A stretch of 8,747 nucleotides of DNA from Bacillota bacterium (GTDB taxonomy: Bacteria; Bacillota_A; Clostridia; Clostridiales; Clostridiaceae): the NCBI GenBank assembly GCA_021780795.1, contig JAJXYA010000160.1, positions 1 through 8,747 of the forward strand. Reading direction: 5' to 3'. This document shows, in pieces, positions 1 through 5,610 of the stretch. Position numbers and translations under genes: made by a program. A model generated the notes under the pieces. The model was not told the DNA's origin. It was given only the letters and a program-made list of their open reading frames with translations, and did not search any database. Positions within the stretch are counted from its first letter, which is position 1, and each line of letters starts with the position of its first letter.

Positions 1-1
1 A

Positions 2-1411
2 AAGGGTATAGAAATTGATTCGGAAGGTTTTAATAGTGAAATGCAAAGTCAGAGACAAAGAGCAAGAGCTGCTAGAGGAGAGTCAAATTATATGGGCAGC
101 GGAGAAAGTATATTGAATTTAATTCCTAAGAATATAGAAACAAAATTTGATGGATATGATAAAACTGAGTTAAAAGCTAAGGTTAAAGTTTTAATTAGCG
201 ATGAAGAAGTTGTTACAGAGCTACAAGAGGGTTCAAAGGGTATTATTGTAACAGAGGTTACTCCTTTCTATGCTGAAATGGGAGGCCAAACTGGGGACAC
301 AGGAATAATCTTTAATGATAATTTCAAAGCAGAAGTTTATGATTGTCAAAAGAATGCTTCTTCTAAAGTTGTACACTTTGTTAAGATATTAGAAGGTTCC
401 TTACAAACTGATGAGCTAGTAACTCTTAAGGTTGATGAAGTTAGAAGATCTGAGGTTTGCAAAAATCACACTGCAACTCACATGTTGCAAGAAGCTTTAA
501 AAAGAGTTTTAGGTGATCACGTTCATCAATCAGGTTCTTATGTGACTGAAGATAGATTAAGATTCGATTTTACTCATTTTTCTGCACTGACTGAAGAAGA
601 AATTGCTAAAGTTGAGCAAATTGTAAATGACAACATTATGCAAGTATATAAGGTTGAAACTAATGTTATGACTATAGAAAAAGCTAAGGAAAGTGGAGCA
701 ATAGCATTGTTTGATGAAAAGTATCAAGAGGATGTTAGAGTAGTATCTGTTGGAGAGTATAGCAAGGAACTATGTGGTGGTACTCATGTAAGAAATTCAG
801 GGGAAATTGGATTATTTAAAATTTTATCAGAAACTGGGGTAGCAGCAGGAGTTAGAAGAATTGAAGCCACAACTGGTAGTAAATCTATAAAATATGTAGA
901 AGATAAAAATAATTTATTAAAAGATATTGCTAGTACATTAAAATGTTCAGAAAGAGACATAATAAACAAACTACAAACTCAATTGGCAGAATTAAAAGAT
1001 AAAGAAAAGGAAATAATATTTCTAAAGGGCAAATTAGCTAGTTCTTCAGTAGATGAAATTTTAGATAATATTAAAGATGTTAAAGGCGTTAAAGTGATTT
1101 GTGGTACTGTAAAAGATATAGATGGAGATGCTTTGAGAGATTTAGCTGACAAACTTCGAGATAAACTTGTAGATGGTGTAGTTGTACTAGGAAGCAATGC
1201 AAATGATAAAGTACAATTTGTTGCAATGGCATCTAAGTCTGCAATAGATAAAGGTGTACACTGTGGAAAAATAATTAAAGAAGTTGCTAAAATCGCTGGT
1301 GGCGGTGGTGGTGGTAGACCTGATATGGCCCAAGCAGGCGGCAAACTTCCAGAAAAATTAGAAGAAGCTATAGATAATGCATGCTCTATAATTGAAACAT
1401 TGGTAAAATAG
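2..1411 (+). CDS. alaS: Alanyl-tRNA synthetase, C-terminal half (5' end cut by window edge)
   Basis: AlaRS charges tRNA-Ala with alanine in the cytoplasm and clears mischarged Ser/Gly-tRNA-Ala. The frame is open from base 2, so the gene starts upstream and the first in-window ATG (41) is internal. The visible 469 residues begin near the end of the catalytic half; bases 41-80 encode the family-typical [14 protein letters not shown] stretch. The editing domain shows the zinc-type HxxxH motif (HTATH, histidines at bases 467 and 479) and the CGGTH motif (Cys at 773, His at 785). A coiled-coil-like segment (about 960-1050) precedes the C-terminal domain, which ends in the glycine-rich [15 protein letters not shown] motif (about 1297-1341). 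The aminoacylation and tRNA-binding N-terminal domains are outside the window, so roughly half the usual length (about 880 residues) is seen. Key editing residues look intact and nothing suggests decay. The next gene, ireB, is its usual neighbour in Firmicutes. Confidence 0.97.
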   Translation, partial: KGIEIDSEGFNSEMQSQRQRARAARGESNYMGSGESILNLIPKNIETKFDGYDKTELKAKVKVLISDEEVVTELQEGSKGIIVTEVTPFYAEMGGQTGDTGIIFNDNFKAEVYDCQKNASSKVVHFVKILEGSLQTDELVTLKVDEVRRSEVCKNHTATHMLQEALKRVLGDHVHQSGSYVTEDRLRFDFTHFSALTEEEIAKVEQIVNDNIMQVYKVETNVMTIEKAKESGAIALFDEKYQEDVRVVSVGEYSKELCGGTHVRNSGEIGLFKILSETGVAAGVRRIEATTGSKSIKYVEDKNNLLKDIASTLKCSERDIINKLQTQLAELKDKEKEIIFLKGKLASSSVDEILDNIKDVKGVKVICGTVKDIDGDALRDLADKLRDKLVDGVVVLGSNANDKVQFVAMASKSAIDKGVHCGKIIKEVAKIAGGGGGGRPDMAQAGGKLPEKLEEAIDNACSIIETLVK

Positions 1412-1524
1412 TATACTTTTTGTAAGAGTTGTTTTATAATATAGTTAATAAGAAGTAATTTAACTATCGTTAGTATGTAATTATGGAACTTATTGTAACT
1501 AAAAAAACTGTACTATATTACCAA

Positions 1525-1555
1525 TTGATTTCCTAATATACTTAGATGGTATAAC
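1525..1555 (+). promoter_or_regulatory. Possible promoter for ireB (extended -10)
   Basis: TTGATT (1525-1530) is followed after 19 bases by TATAAC (1550-1555), and the -10 carries the extended TG motif (TGG at 1547-1549). The spacer is longer than the ideal 17, but extended -10 promoters tolerate a weak -35. Transcription would start near 1562, leaving about 34 bases of leader with the Shine-Dalgarno inside it. The region is AT-rich, so chance matches are common. Confidence 0.35.
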
Positions 1556-1581
1556 GAACAGTGTTTAGCCTATGATGAGGG

Positions 1582-1589
1582 AAGGGGTG
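1582..1589 (+). promoter_or_regulatory. Ribosome-binding site deciding the ireB start
   Basis: AAGGGGTG sits six bases before the ATG at 1596. The longer frame begins at 1572, upstream of this site, so it cannot use it. The shorter 85-residue protein is therefore preferred. Confidence 0.8.
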
Positions 1590-1595
1590 TATAGA

Positions 1596-1853
1596 ATGGA
1601 TAATAATCAAAATACAGTCCAATTTGATTTTGTAAAAGATAAGAAAGATTTAACAAAAACTATATTGACTGACGTATATAATTCACTTATAAAAAAAGGC
1701 TATAACCCAGTAAATCAAATGGTAGGATATTTAATTTCTGGAGATCCAACATATATAACGAACTACAATGGAGCAAGAGCGTTAGTAAGAAAGCTAGAGA
1801 GAGATGAAATATTAGAAGAAGTTTTGAAATCTTATCTAGACATAAAAAAATAA
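1596..1853 (+). CDS. ireB: IreB family regulatory protein (UPF0297/DUF965, YrzL-like)
   Basis: Small cytoplasmic protein of 85 residues. The IreB family is named after the Enterococcus faecalis protein, a substrate of the PASTA-domain Ser/Thr kinase IreK that negatively controls cephalosporin resistance; its role in clostridia is less established. Family hallmarks seen here are TDVYNSL (25-31), [19 protein letters not shown] (33-51), and [11 protein letters not shown] (61-71). Thr7 aligns with one of the two N-terminal threonines I remember as phosphorylated in IreB (T4, T7); position 4 is Asn here. The ATG at 1596 is chosen because AAGGGGTG (1582-1589) lies six bases upstream. An in-frame ATG at 1572 would add eight residues absent from the family and has no ribosome site. 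The gene lies 184 bases after alaS and is followed at once by a terminator, so it may be its own unit or the end of the alaS transcript. Confidence 0.93.
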   Translation: MDNNQNTVQFDFVKDKKDLTKTILTDVYNSLIKKGYNPVNQMVGYLISGDPTYITNYNGARALVRKLERDEILEEVLKSYLDIKK

Positions 1854-1880
1854 AATGCCCATAGGGGCATTTTATTTTTT
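1845..1880 (+). terminator. Intrinsic terminator after ireB, probably bidirectional
   Basis: The arm TAAAATGCCC (1851-1860) pairs perfectly with GGGCATTTTA (1865-1874) around the four-base loop ATAG. Six A's before (1845-1850) and six T's after (1875-1880) extend the stem or supply the U-tract. The ireB stop codon TAA (1851-1853) lies inside the stem. Because the tail is A-rich on one side and T-rich on the other, it could also stop transcription from the opposite strand, although no minus-strand gene is visible nearby. Confidence 0.92.
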
Positions 1881-1934
1881 AAAATTATCAAGCTTTCGGA
1901 ATGAAATATGATGCACAGTAGTGCGGGTGATGAT

Positions 1935-1962
1935 TTGTACTATAGATTAATTAGGCTATAAT
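1935..1962 (+). promoter_or_regulatory. Promoter-like sequence directly upstream of ruvX
   Basis: TTGTAC (1935-1940) and a perfect TATAAT (1957-1962) are separated by 16 bases. A promoter is expected here because a terminator ends at 1880 and ruvX begins at 1978. The geometry is odd: transcription from this -10 would start around 1969, inside the AAAGGAG ribosome site (1964-1970). Either the start is slightly upstream, the leader is extremely short, or another promoter is used. Confidence 0.5.
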
Positions 1963-1977
1963 TAAAGGAGTATGTGA

Positions 1978-2397
1978 ATGAGGATATTAGGATTAGATGT
2001 TGGAGACAGAACAATAGGAGTAGCTGTATGCGATCCACTAGGATTAACAGCACAAGGTATTACAACAGTTAAAAGGAAAAATGAGGTTCTGGATATTGAA
2101 GAAATTGCAAAAATATGCAAGGAATACAATGTAGAAAGCATAGTGTCTGGACTTCCTAAAAACATGAATGGGACTATAGGACCACAAGGTGAAAAGGTTC
2201 AGCATTTTTGCGAAAAGCTTAAGGAAACCTTGAATTTACCTATAAAAATGTGGGATGAAAGATTAACTACAGTAGCTGCTAATAGAGCAATGCTAGAGGG
2301 TGATCTATCTAGAGCAAAAAGAAAAAAAATTGTAGACAAAATTGCGGCTACATATATTTTGCAAGGATATTTAGACAGTTTAGGTACTCGTCTATAA
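1978..2397 (+). CDS. ruvX: Putative Holliday junction resolvase / pre-16S rRNA nuclease YqgF
   Basis: YqgF/RuvX proteins have an RNase H-like fold. They were first proposed to resolve Holliday junctions and are linked to 5'-end maturation of 16S rRNA in E. coli; the clostridial role is inferred. The protein has 139 residues, the normal length. Expected acidic active-site positions are present: Asp7 in [14 protein letters not shown], the pair Asp93-Glu94 in WDERLTT, and Asp120 in [22 protein letters not shown] (58-70) is the typical loop motif. ATG at 1978 follows AAAGGAG (1964-1970) by seven bases. It lies between ireB and the DUF1292 gene, as in the Bacillus yrzL-yrrK-yrzB order. It follows a terminator, so it should have its own promoter. 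Confidence 0.95.
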   Translation: MRILGLDVGDRTIGVAVCDPLGLTAQGITTVKRKNEVLDIEEIAKICKEYNVESIVSGLPKNMNGTIGPQGEKVQHFCEKLKETLNLPIKMWDERLTTVAANRAMLEGDLSRAKRKKIVDKIAATYILQGYLDSLGTRL

Positions 2398-2405
2398 ATT
2401 CTGTG

Positions 2406-2434
2406 TTGACAAAATTTGGAATTGAAATTAAGAT
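2406..2434 (+). promoter_or_regulatory. Promoter candidate for the DUF1292 gene
   Basis: A perfect TTGACA (2406-2411) is followed after exactly 17 bases by TAAGAT (2429-2434), which matches the -10 consensus at four of six positions. Transcription would start near 2441, leaving about 27 bases of leader that contain the Shine-Dalgarno. A second overlapping option, TTGAAA (2422-2427), 16 bases, TATAAT (2444-2449), has a better -10 but would start inside the ribosome site. The element begins nine bases after the ruvX stop. Confidence 0.55.
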
Positions 2435-2452
2435 ATCATTAATTATAATTTG

Positions 2453-2460
2453 AAAGGGGA
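2453..2460 (+). promoter_or_regulatory. Ribosome-binding site deciding the DUF1292 start
   Basis: AAAGGGGA lies seven bases before the ATG at 2468. An in-frame TTG at 2450 would add six residues, but it lies upstream of this site and has no ribosome site of its own, so the ATG is preferred. Confidence 0.8.
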
Positions 2461-2467
2461 AAATAAA

Positions 2468-2725
2468 ATGGATAACAATGTTGAAACTATACTATTAAAC
2501 GATGAAGAGGGAAATGAAGTAGAGTTTGATGTGCTAACTAAATTGGATATTGAAGATAAAGAATATGTTATAGTTGCACCAACTGGCGAAGAGGATATTG
2601 ATGCAATTGCACTAAGAATTGATAAGGATGCAGATGGTAACGATATTTTAGTTACTATAGAAGATGATGAAGAGTTTGAAATGATTTCAGAAGCTTATGA
2701 AGCAATTTTTTCTGATGAACTTTAA
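2468..2725 (+). CDS. DUF1292 family protein (UPF0473, YrzB-like)
   Basis: An 85-residue, strikingly acidic cytoplasmic protein: I count 30 Asp/Glu against only 4 Lys/Arg. The layout is typical of DUF1292: an N-terminal I-L-L-N-D-E-E-G-N-E segment, a hydrophobic YVIVAPTGEE strand region (33-42), then RIDKDADGND and an EDDEEFE cluster near the end (65-71). There is no signal peptide, membrane segment or cysteine. The biochemical function of the family is not known to me. Its place between ruvX and downstream envelope genes matches Bacillus yrzB. It ends in tandem stops, TAA followed at once by TAG. Low complexity and charge suggest a small binding or adaptor protein rather than an enzyme, but that is speculation. 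Confidence 0.88.
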   Translation: MDNNVETILLNDEEGNEVEFDVLTKLDIEDKEYVIVAPTGEEDIDAIALRIDKDADGNDILVTIEDDEEFEMISEAYEAIFSDEL

Positions 2726-2747
2726 TAGTATTTTAGAAAGAAAAGTA

Positions 2748-2782
2748 ATTAGTTAAGTCACAAAAGTGGATTATTAACTAGT
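2748..2782 (+). repeat. Structured repeat, copy 1 (upstream of fur)
   Basis: An imperfect inverted repeat. The outer arms TAGTTAA (2750-2756) and TTAACTA (2774-2780) pair over seven bases, and an inner TCAC/GTGG stem (2758-2761 with 2766-2769, one U-G pair) closes an AAAA loop. A closely similar element lies at 3379-3410 after fur; over 32 aligned bases about 23 are identical. The element lacks a good T-tract, so a classical terminator is not obvious. It could be a weak terminator, an RNA-processing stem or a protein-binding site. Confidence 0.6.
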
Positions 2783-2802
2783 AGCCTGTTTTCTCAGAAC
2801 TA

Positions 2803-2822
2803 AATGATTATCAATTGACAAT
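2803..2822 (+). promoter_or_regulatory. Fur-box-like palindrome upstream of fur
   Basis: AATGATTATCA (2803-2813) is an uninterrupted 11-base match to the core of the 19-bp Fur box consensus (GATAATGATTATCATTATC). The right half matches poorly, about 12 of 19 overall. It overlaps a second palindrome centred on TCAATTGA (2811-2818) with flanking ATT/AAT. It overlaps the candidate -35 at 2815-2820, a position that would suit autorepression by the Fur-family protein encoded just downstream. This is a motif match only. Confidence 0.4.
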
Positions 2823-2843
2823 ATCATAATAAAGTATTAAACT
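2815..2843 (+). promoter_or_regulatory. Promoter candidate for fur
   Basis: A perfect TTGACA (2815-2820) is spaced 17 bases from TAAACT (2838-2843), which matches the -10 consensus at four of six positions. Transcription would begin near 2850, giving a leader of about 60 bases. The 183-base gap after the DUF1292 gene is consistent with a separate promoter here. Confidence 0.5.
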
Positions 2844-2908
2844 TAAACTATAGTAAATGTAATTAACATTGATGGGTCAAATGATAGTTGTAGAAAAGGG
2901 GTATATAT

Positions 2909-3361
2909 ATGTCAAAGTTATCTCCTGAGAGCATAGAAAGTTTAAAGGAAACCTTAAAACAAAAGGGATATAAGCTTACTCCGCAGAGGAGAGCTATTTT
3001 AAATGGAATAATTAAGAGTGAAGGTAGCCACCTTACTGCGGAAGAACTATATGACTTGGTTAAATCTGACTGTCCGGAAATAGGTCTTGCTACAATTTAT
3101 AGAACAGTTCAACTTTTAGAAGAAATGGGTGTAATTCGAAAACTGGATTTAGATGATGGCTGCAGTAGATATGAACTTAACCATGAAGACGAGAACCATC
3201 AACATCACCACCTAATATGTACTCGTTGTGGTAAAGTATTAGAGGTACAGGGAGATTTACTTGAGGAACTAGAAACGATTGTTGAAAAAAAATACAAATT
3301 TAAGATTGAAGATCATAGTCTAAAATTCTATGGTGTTTGTGATAAATGTGTAGATAAATAA
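2909..3361 (+). CDS. fur: Fur family metal-responsive transcriptional regulator
   Basis: A 150-residue DNA-binding repressor of the Fur/PerR/Zur superfamily; these normally bind operators as metal-loaded dimers. The N-terminal winged helix spans about 20-80, with the family LTPQRRAIL motif (23-31) and recognition-helix region LATIYRTVQLLEEMG (60-74). The C-terminal half carries a His cluster (H92, H97, H99-H101) and two CxxC pairs (C104/C107, C144/C147) for the structural zinc. Where PerR has the oxidation-linked aspartates D85 and D104, this protein has Glu89 and Glu112, which favours Fur (iron) over PerR; Zur cannot be excluded by eye. ATG at 2909 follows AAAAGGGG by seven bases. A Fur-box-like site upstream suggests autoregulation. 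The gene is followed 81 bases later by rnj. From memory, clostridia such as C. acetobutylicum have a fur gene in this neighbourhood. Confidence 0.9.
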   Translation: MSKLSPESIESLKETLKQKGYKLTPQRRAILNGIIKSEGSHLTAEELYDLVKSDCPEIGLATIYRTVQLLEEMGVIRKLDLDDGCSRYELNHEDENHQHHHLICTRCGKVLEVQGDLLEELETIVEKKYKFKIEDHSLKFYGVCDKCVDK

Positions 3362-3378
3362 TTAAAAGATTTAGCTTG

Positions 3379-3410
3379 TTAATTAAGCCACGTCAGTGGA
3401 TTTTTAATAT
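3379..3410 (+). repeat. Structured repeat, copy 2 (between fur and rnj)
   Basis: Second copy of the element at 2748-2782. ATTAA (3382-3386) pairs with TTAAT (3404-3408), and CCAC (3388-3391) pairs with GTGG (3396-3399) around loop GTCA. Compared with copy 1, the outermost pair of the five-base arm changes from G-C (2752:2778) to A-T (3382:3408), and an inner pair changes from U-G (2758:2769) to C-G (3388:3399), so pairing is kept. Five T's (3401-3405) follow GTGGA, so this copy could act as a weak terminator or attenuator after fur. Confidence 0.6.
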
Positions 3411-3425
3411 ACACAAAATAAGAGA

Positions 3426-3434
3426 AAAGGAGGG
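3426..3434 (+). promoter_or_regulatory. Strong ribosome-binding site for a GTG start (rnj)
   Basis: AAAGGAGGG, close to the full anti-16S complement, lies eight bases before the GTG at 3443. There is no ATG at a suitable distance, and the next in-frame Met is residue 46, so the non-ATG start is well supported. Confidence 0.85.
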
Positions 3435-3442
3435 TAGTATTT

Positions 3443-5110
3443 GTGCGTAAAGAAAGAGATAAACTTAGAATTATTCCTCTTGGAGGATTAAATGAGATAG
3501 GAAAAAATTTAACTGCTATTGAATACAAAAATGATATTGTTGTAATTGATTGTGGTCTAAAATTTCCTGATGACGAAATGTTAGGTATCGATATTGTAAT
3601 ACCTGACGTAAATTATTTAGTAAAAAACAAAGAACGGGTTAAAGGAATATTTTTAACTCATGGCCATGAGGATCATATAGGTGCTTTGCCATATGTTTTG
3701 AAGCAAATCAATGTACCAATATATGGTACAAAATTAACACTAGGTATAGTAGAAGTAAAGCTCAGAGAACATGGATTATTGAGTGTTGTACAAATGAACT
3801 GCGTTAAAGCACGTGATGTTGTTAAACTCGAAAATGTATCTATAGAATTTATTAGAACTAGCCATAGTATAGCTGACTCTGTAGCTATTGCAGTACATAC
3901 TCCTCTTGGAATAGTACTTCATACTGGTGACTTCAAAATAGATTATACTCCAATAGACGGGTCAGTTATTGATTTAACACGTTTTGCAGAACTAGGCAAA
4001 AAAGGAGTTATTGCAATGCTGGCAGATAGTACTAATGTTGAGAGACCAGGATATACTATGTCAGAAAGTACAGTTGGAGAGGCTTTTGAAAAAATATTTT
4101 TCGGGGCAAAAGGTAGAATTATTGTAGCTACCTTCGCTTCTAATATCCATAGAGTACAGCAAATTGTTACTGCTGCAAGTAAGTATGGTCGTAAAGTTGC
4201 TGTGTCCGGAAGAAGCATGGAAAATATAGTAGCGGTTGCTACGGAGCTTGGCTATATTAAATTTGGAGAAGGTGTATTAATAGAAGTAGATTCCATTAAT
4301 AAGTATCCAGATGATAAAATAGTTCTAGTAACTACTGGAAGTCAAGGAGAACCTATGTCAGCTCTATCTAGAATGGCTGCATCAGAACACAGGAAGGTTA
4401 ATATTATAAAAGGTGATACAGTTATTATTTCAGCTACACCAATACCAGGAAATGAAAAACTAGTTTCTAAGGTGATTAATCAATTATTTAAGAAAGGTGC
4501 TGACGTTATATACGAGGCATTAGCTGATGTACACGTATCTGGGCATGCTTGTCAAGAAGAATTGAAATTAATTCATACCTTGGTTAAGCCAAGATTCTTT
4601 ATTCCAGTACATGGCGAATATAGGCACCTAAAACAGCATGCAGAATTAGCTGTAAAATTAGGACTTCCAGATAGTCATGTTTATATTGGGGATAATGGTG
4701 ACGTAATAGAAATCACTAGAGATTCTATAAGAAAAAGCGGCACAGTTGTGTCAGGCCAGGTATTCATAGACGGCTTAGGGGTTGGAGATGTAGGTAATAT
4801 TGTTCTTAGAGATAGAAAACATTTATCTCAAGATGGAATACTTACTGTAGTTGTAACTATAGAAAAAGAAAGTGGAAATGTAGTTGCAGGTCCAGACATT
4901 ATTTCAAGAGGATTTGTATATGTAAGAGAATCCGAAGATTTAATGGGTGAGGCAAGATTATTAGTGAGAAATGCATTAAGGCAATGTGAGGAAAACCATG
5001 TTACTGAATGGGCTACTATAAAAGCAAACATAAAAGAAGTTTTAAGGAATTTCTTATATGAGAAAACAAAGAGAAAGCCAATGATATTACCAATAATTAT
5101 GGAGATATAA
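3443..5110 (+). CDS. rnj: Ribonuclease J (metallo-beta-lactamase / beta-CASP family)
   Basis: RNase J is a cytoplasmic 5'-3' exoribonuclease with reported endonuclease activity, central to mRNA decay and rRNA maturation in Firmicutes. The protein is 555 residues, the length I recall for B. subtilis RNase J1. The metallo-beta-lactamase core shows THGHEDH (H73, H75, D77, H78), RTSHS (H141) and HTGDFK (D163). The beta-CASP domain contains TFASNIHR (230-237), GRSMEN (256-261) and TTGSQGEP (297-304). HVSGH (364-368) and PVHGEY (H390) complete the metal and RNA-binding site. The C-terminal domain ends EKTKRKPMILPIIMEI, nearly identical to the J1 ending. All catalytic residues seem intact. Start is GTG after a strong ribosome site. 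It is followed by the YlbF-like gene after 22 bases, so the two are probably co-transcribed. J1 and J2 cannot be separated by eye; many clostridia have only one RNase J. Confidence 0.96.
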   Translation: MRKERDKLRIIPLGGLNEIGKNLTAIEYKNDIVVIDCGLKFPDDEMLGIDIVIPDVNYLVKNKERVKGIFLTHGHEDHIGALPYVLKQINVPIYGTKLTLGIVEVKLREHGLLSVVQMNCVKARDVVKLENVSIEFIRTSHSIADSVAIAVHTPLGIVLHTGDFKIDYTPIDGSVIDLTRFAELGKKGVIAMLADSTNVERPGYTMSESTVGEAFEKIFFGAKGRIIVATFASNIHRVQQIVTAASKYGRKVAVSGRSMENIVAVATELGYIKFGEGVLIEVDSINKYPDDKIVLVTTGSQGEPMSALSRMAASEHRKVNIIKGDTVIISATPIPGNEKLVSKVINQLFKKGADVIYEALADVHVSGHACQEELKLIHTLVKPRFFIPVHGEYRHLKQHAELAVKLGLPDSHVYIGDNGDVIEITRDSIRKSGTVVSGQVFIDGLGVGDVGNIVLRDRKHLSQDGILTVVVTIEKESGNVVAGPDIISRGFVYVRESEDLMGEARLLVRNALRQCEENHVTEWATIKANIKEVLRNFLYEKTKRKPMILPIIMEI

Positions 5111-5132
5111 TTTATTTTTAGGAGGTATTTTC

Positions 5133-5483
5133 ATGAATATTTATGATGATGCGCATGAATTTGCTAAAAAATTAAAAAAATGTCCAGAAATAACTCAGTT
5201 TAGAGAAATAGCAAATAAAATTGCAGCAGACGAAAATAGTAAAAAAATGCTGGCAGATTTTAGAAAAGTTCAAATTGAAGCTTATACGCAGCAAATGCAA
5301 AGTGGAGAAATGAAAAAAGAAACCTTAGATAAATTACAAAATTTAGGTTCTGTAGTTTCTTTAAACCCTGACGTAGCCAAGTATTTTCAAGCAGAAGCAG
5401 CATTTGGAACTATGTGGGATGATGTGATGAAAATACTAAATGATGCAATTGGAGTAGATTTATCATTTGGTATGAATGAATAA
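5133..5483 (+). CDS. YlbF/YheA family protein (Com_YlbF domain)
   Basis: A 116-residue soluble, mostly helical protein of the YlbF/YmcA/YheA family. In B. subtilis, YlbF and YmcA (with YaaT) form the Y-complex that affects RNase Y-dependent processing, competence and biofilm formation; YheA is uncharacterised to my knowledge. Typical features are the N-terminal IYDDAHEFAKKLKKCPEI segment, an ADENSKKMLADFRKVQ core (32-47), YTQQMQSGE (51-59) and a C-terminal amphipathic helix. It has one Cys (C17), so it lacks the multiple cysteines associated with the Fe-S form of the Y-complex. ATG at 5133 follows AGGAGGT (5120-5126) by six bases. The 22-base gap after rnj suggests a shared operon and translation, possibly hinting at an RNA-decay role. 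Assignment to a subgroup of the family is uncertain. Confidence 0.85.
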   Translation: MNIYDDAHEFAKKLKKCPEITQFREIANKIAADENSKKMLADFRKVQIEAYTQQMQSGEMKKETLDKLQNLGSVVSLNPDVAKYFQAEAAFGTMWDDVMKILNDAIGVDLSFGMNE

Positions 5484-5492
5484 TAGACTTAG

Positions 5493-5521
5493 TTGACTTT
5501 TTTGCAACATAATATTAGAAT
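5493..5521 (+). promoter_or_regulatory. Strong promoter candidate ahead of typA
   Basis: TTGACT (5493-5498) and TAGAAT (5516-5521) each match consensus at five of six positions and are separated by the optimal 17 bases. This is the best-scoring sigma-A-type pair I found by eye in the window. Transcription would start near A5528, only about 11 bases before the left arm of a terminator-like hairpin, so the hairpin would lie in the typA 5' leader. Confidence 0.65.
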
Positions 5522-5538
5522 AAGTATAGTTAATGCGG

Positions 5539-5574
5539 AAATTGGATACTTCAAGACGTATCCAATTTTTGTTT
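5539..5574 (+). terminator. Intrinsic terminator / possible attenuator in the typA leader
   Basis: AAATTGGATAC (5539-5549) pairs perfectly with GTATCCAATTT (5558-5568) around an eight-base loop. A T-rich tail follows at once (TTTTTGTTT, 5566-5574, overlapping the stem end). It can end the rnj-ylbF transcript. Because the best typA promoter lies upstream of it (5493-5521), it may also truncate transcripts heading into typA, which would make it an attenuator. Confidence 0.85.
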
Positions 5575-5605
5575 GTGTAAAATCTATAAACTTACGAAAA
5601 AAATT

Positions 5606-5610
5606 GGAGG
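5606..5610 (+). promoter_or_regulatory. Ribosome-binding site deciding the typA start
   Basis: GGAGG abuts an ATG at 5611 with no spacing, which is unusable, but lies six bases before the in-frame ATG at 5617. The second ATG is therefore the likely start, giving a protein beginning MNLFTRNDVRN. The bases just before GGAGG repeat the left arm of the upstream hairpin. Confidence 0.75.

Noticed and set aside
1297..1341. Glycine-codon run near the end of alaS as a possible simple repeat or slippage site
   Set aside because: The frame stays open and the Gly-rich motif is a normal feature of AlaRS C-terminal domains.
979..1344. 121-residue open frame on the minus strand inside alaS
   Set aside because: It is antisense to well-conserved AlaRS codons. 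Its proline-rich start is the complement of the glycine-rich codons, it resembles no family I recognise, and no ribosome site or promoter supports it.
1412..1440. TATAAT at 1435-1440 as a promoter after alaS
   Set aside because: The expected -35 position holds TATACT or neighbours without a TTG core; the nearest TTG-type hexamer is only about ten bases away, so the spacing is wrong.
1441..1467. 8-bp perfect inverted repeat (ATAGTTAA/TTAACTAT) between alaS and ireB
   Set aside because: It is almost all A-T, has an 11-base loop, no T-tract and no second copy seen. In a region this AT-rich an 8-bp match is unremarkable, so I do not call a terminator for alaS.
1412..1595. T-box riboswitch or other large leader RNA in the alaS-ireB gap
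   Set aside because: I looked for a T-box core, specifier and terminator pair because of alaS, but the gap is downstream of alaS, lacks a recognisable T-box sequence and has no paired terminator.
1913..1924. Small hairpin GCAC-AGTA-GTGC upstream of ruvX
   Set aside because: It is only four base pairs, lies upstream of the promoter candidate and is not repeated, so chance is the simplest explanation.
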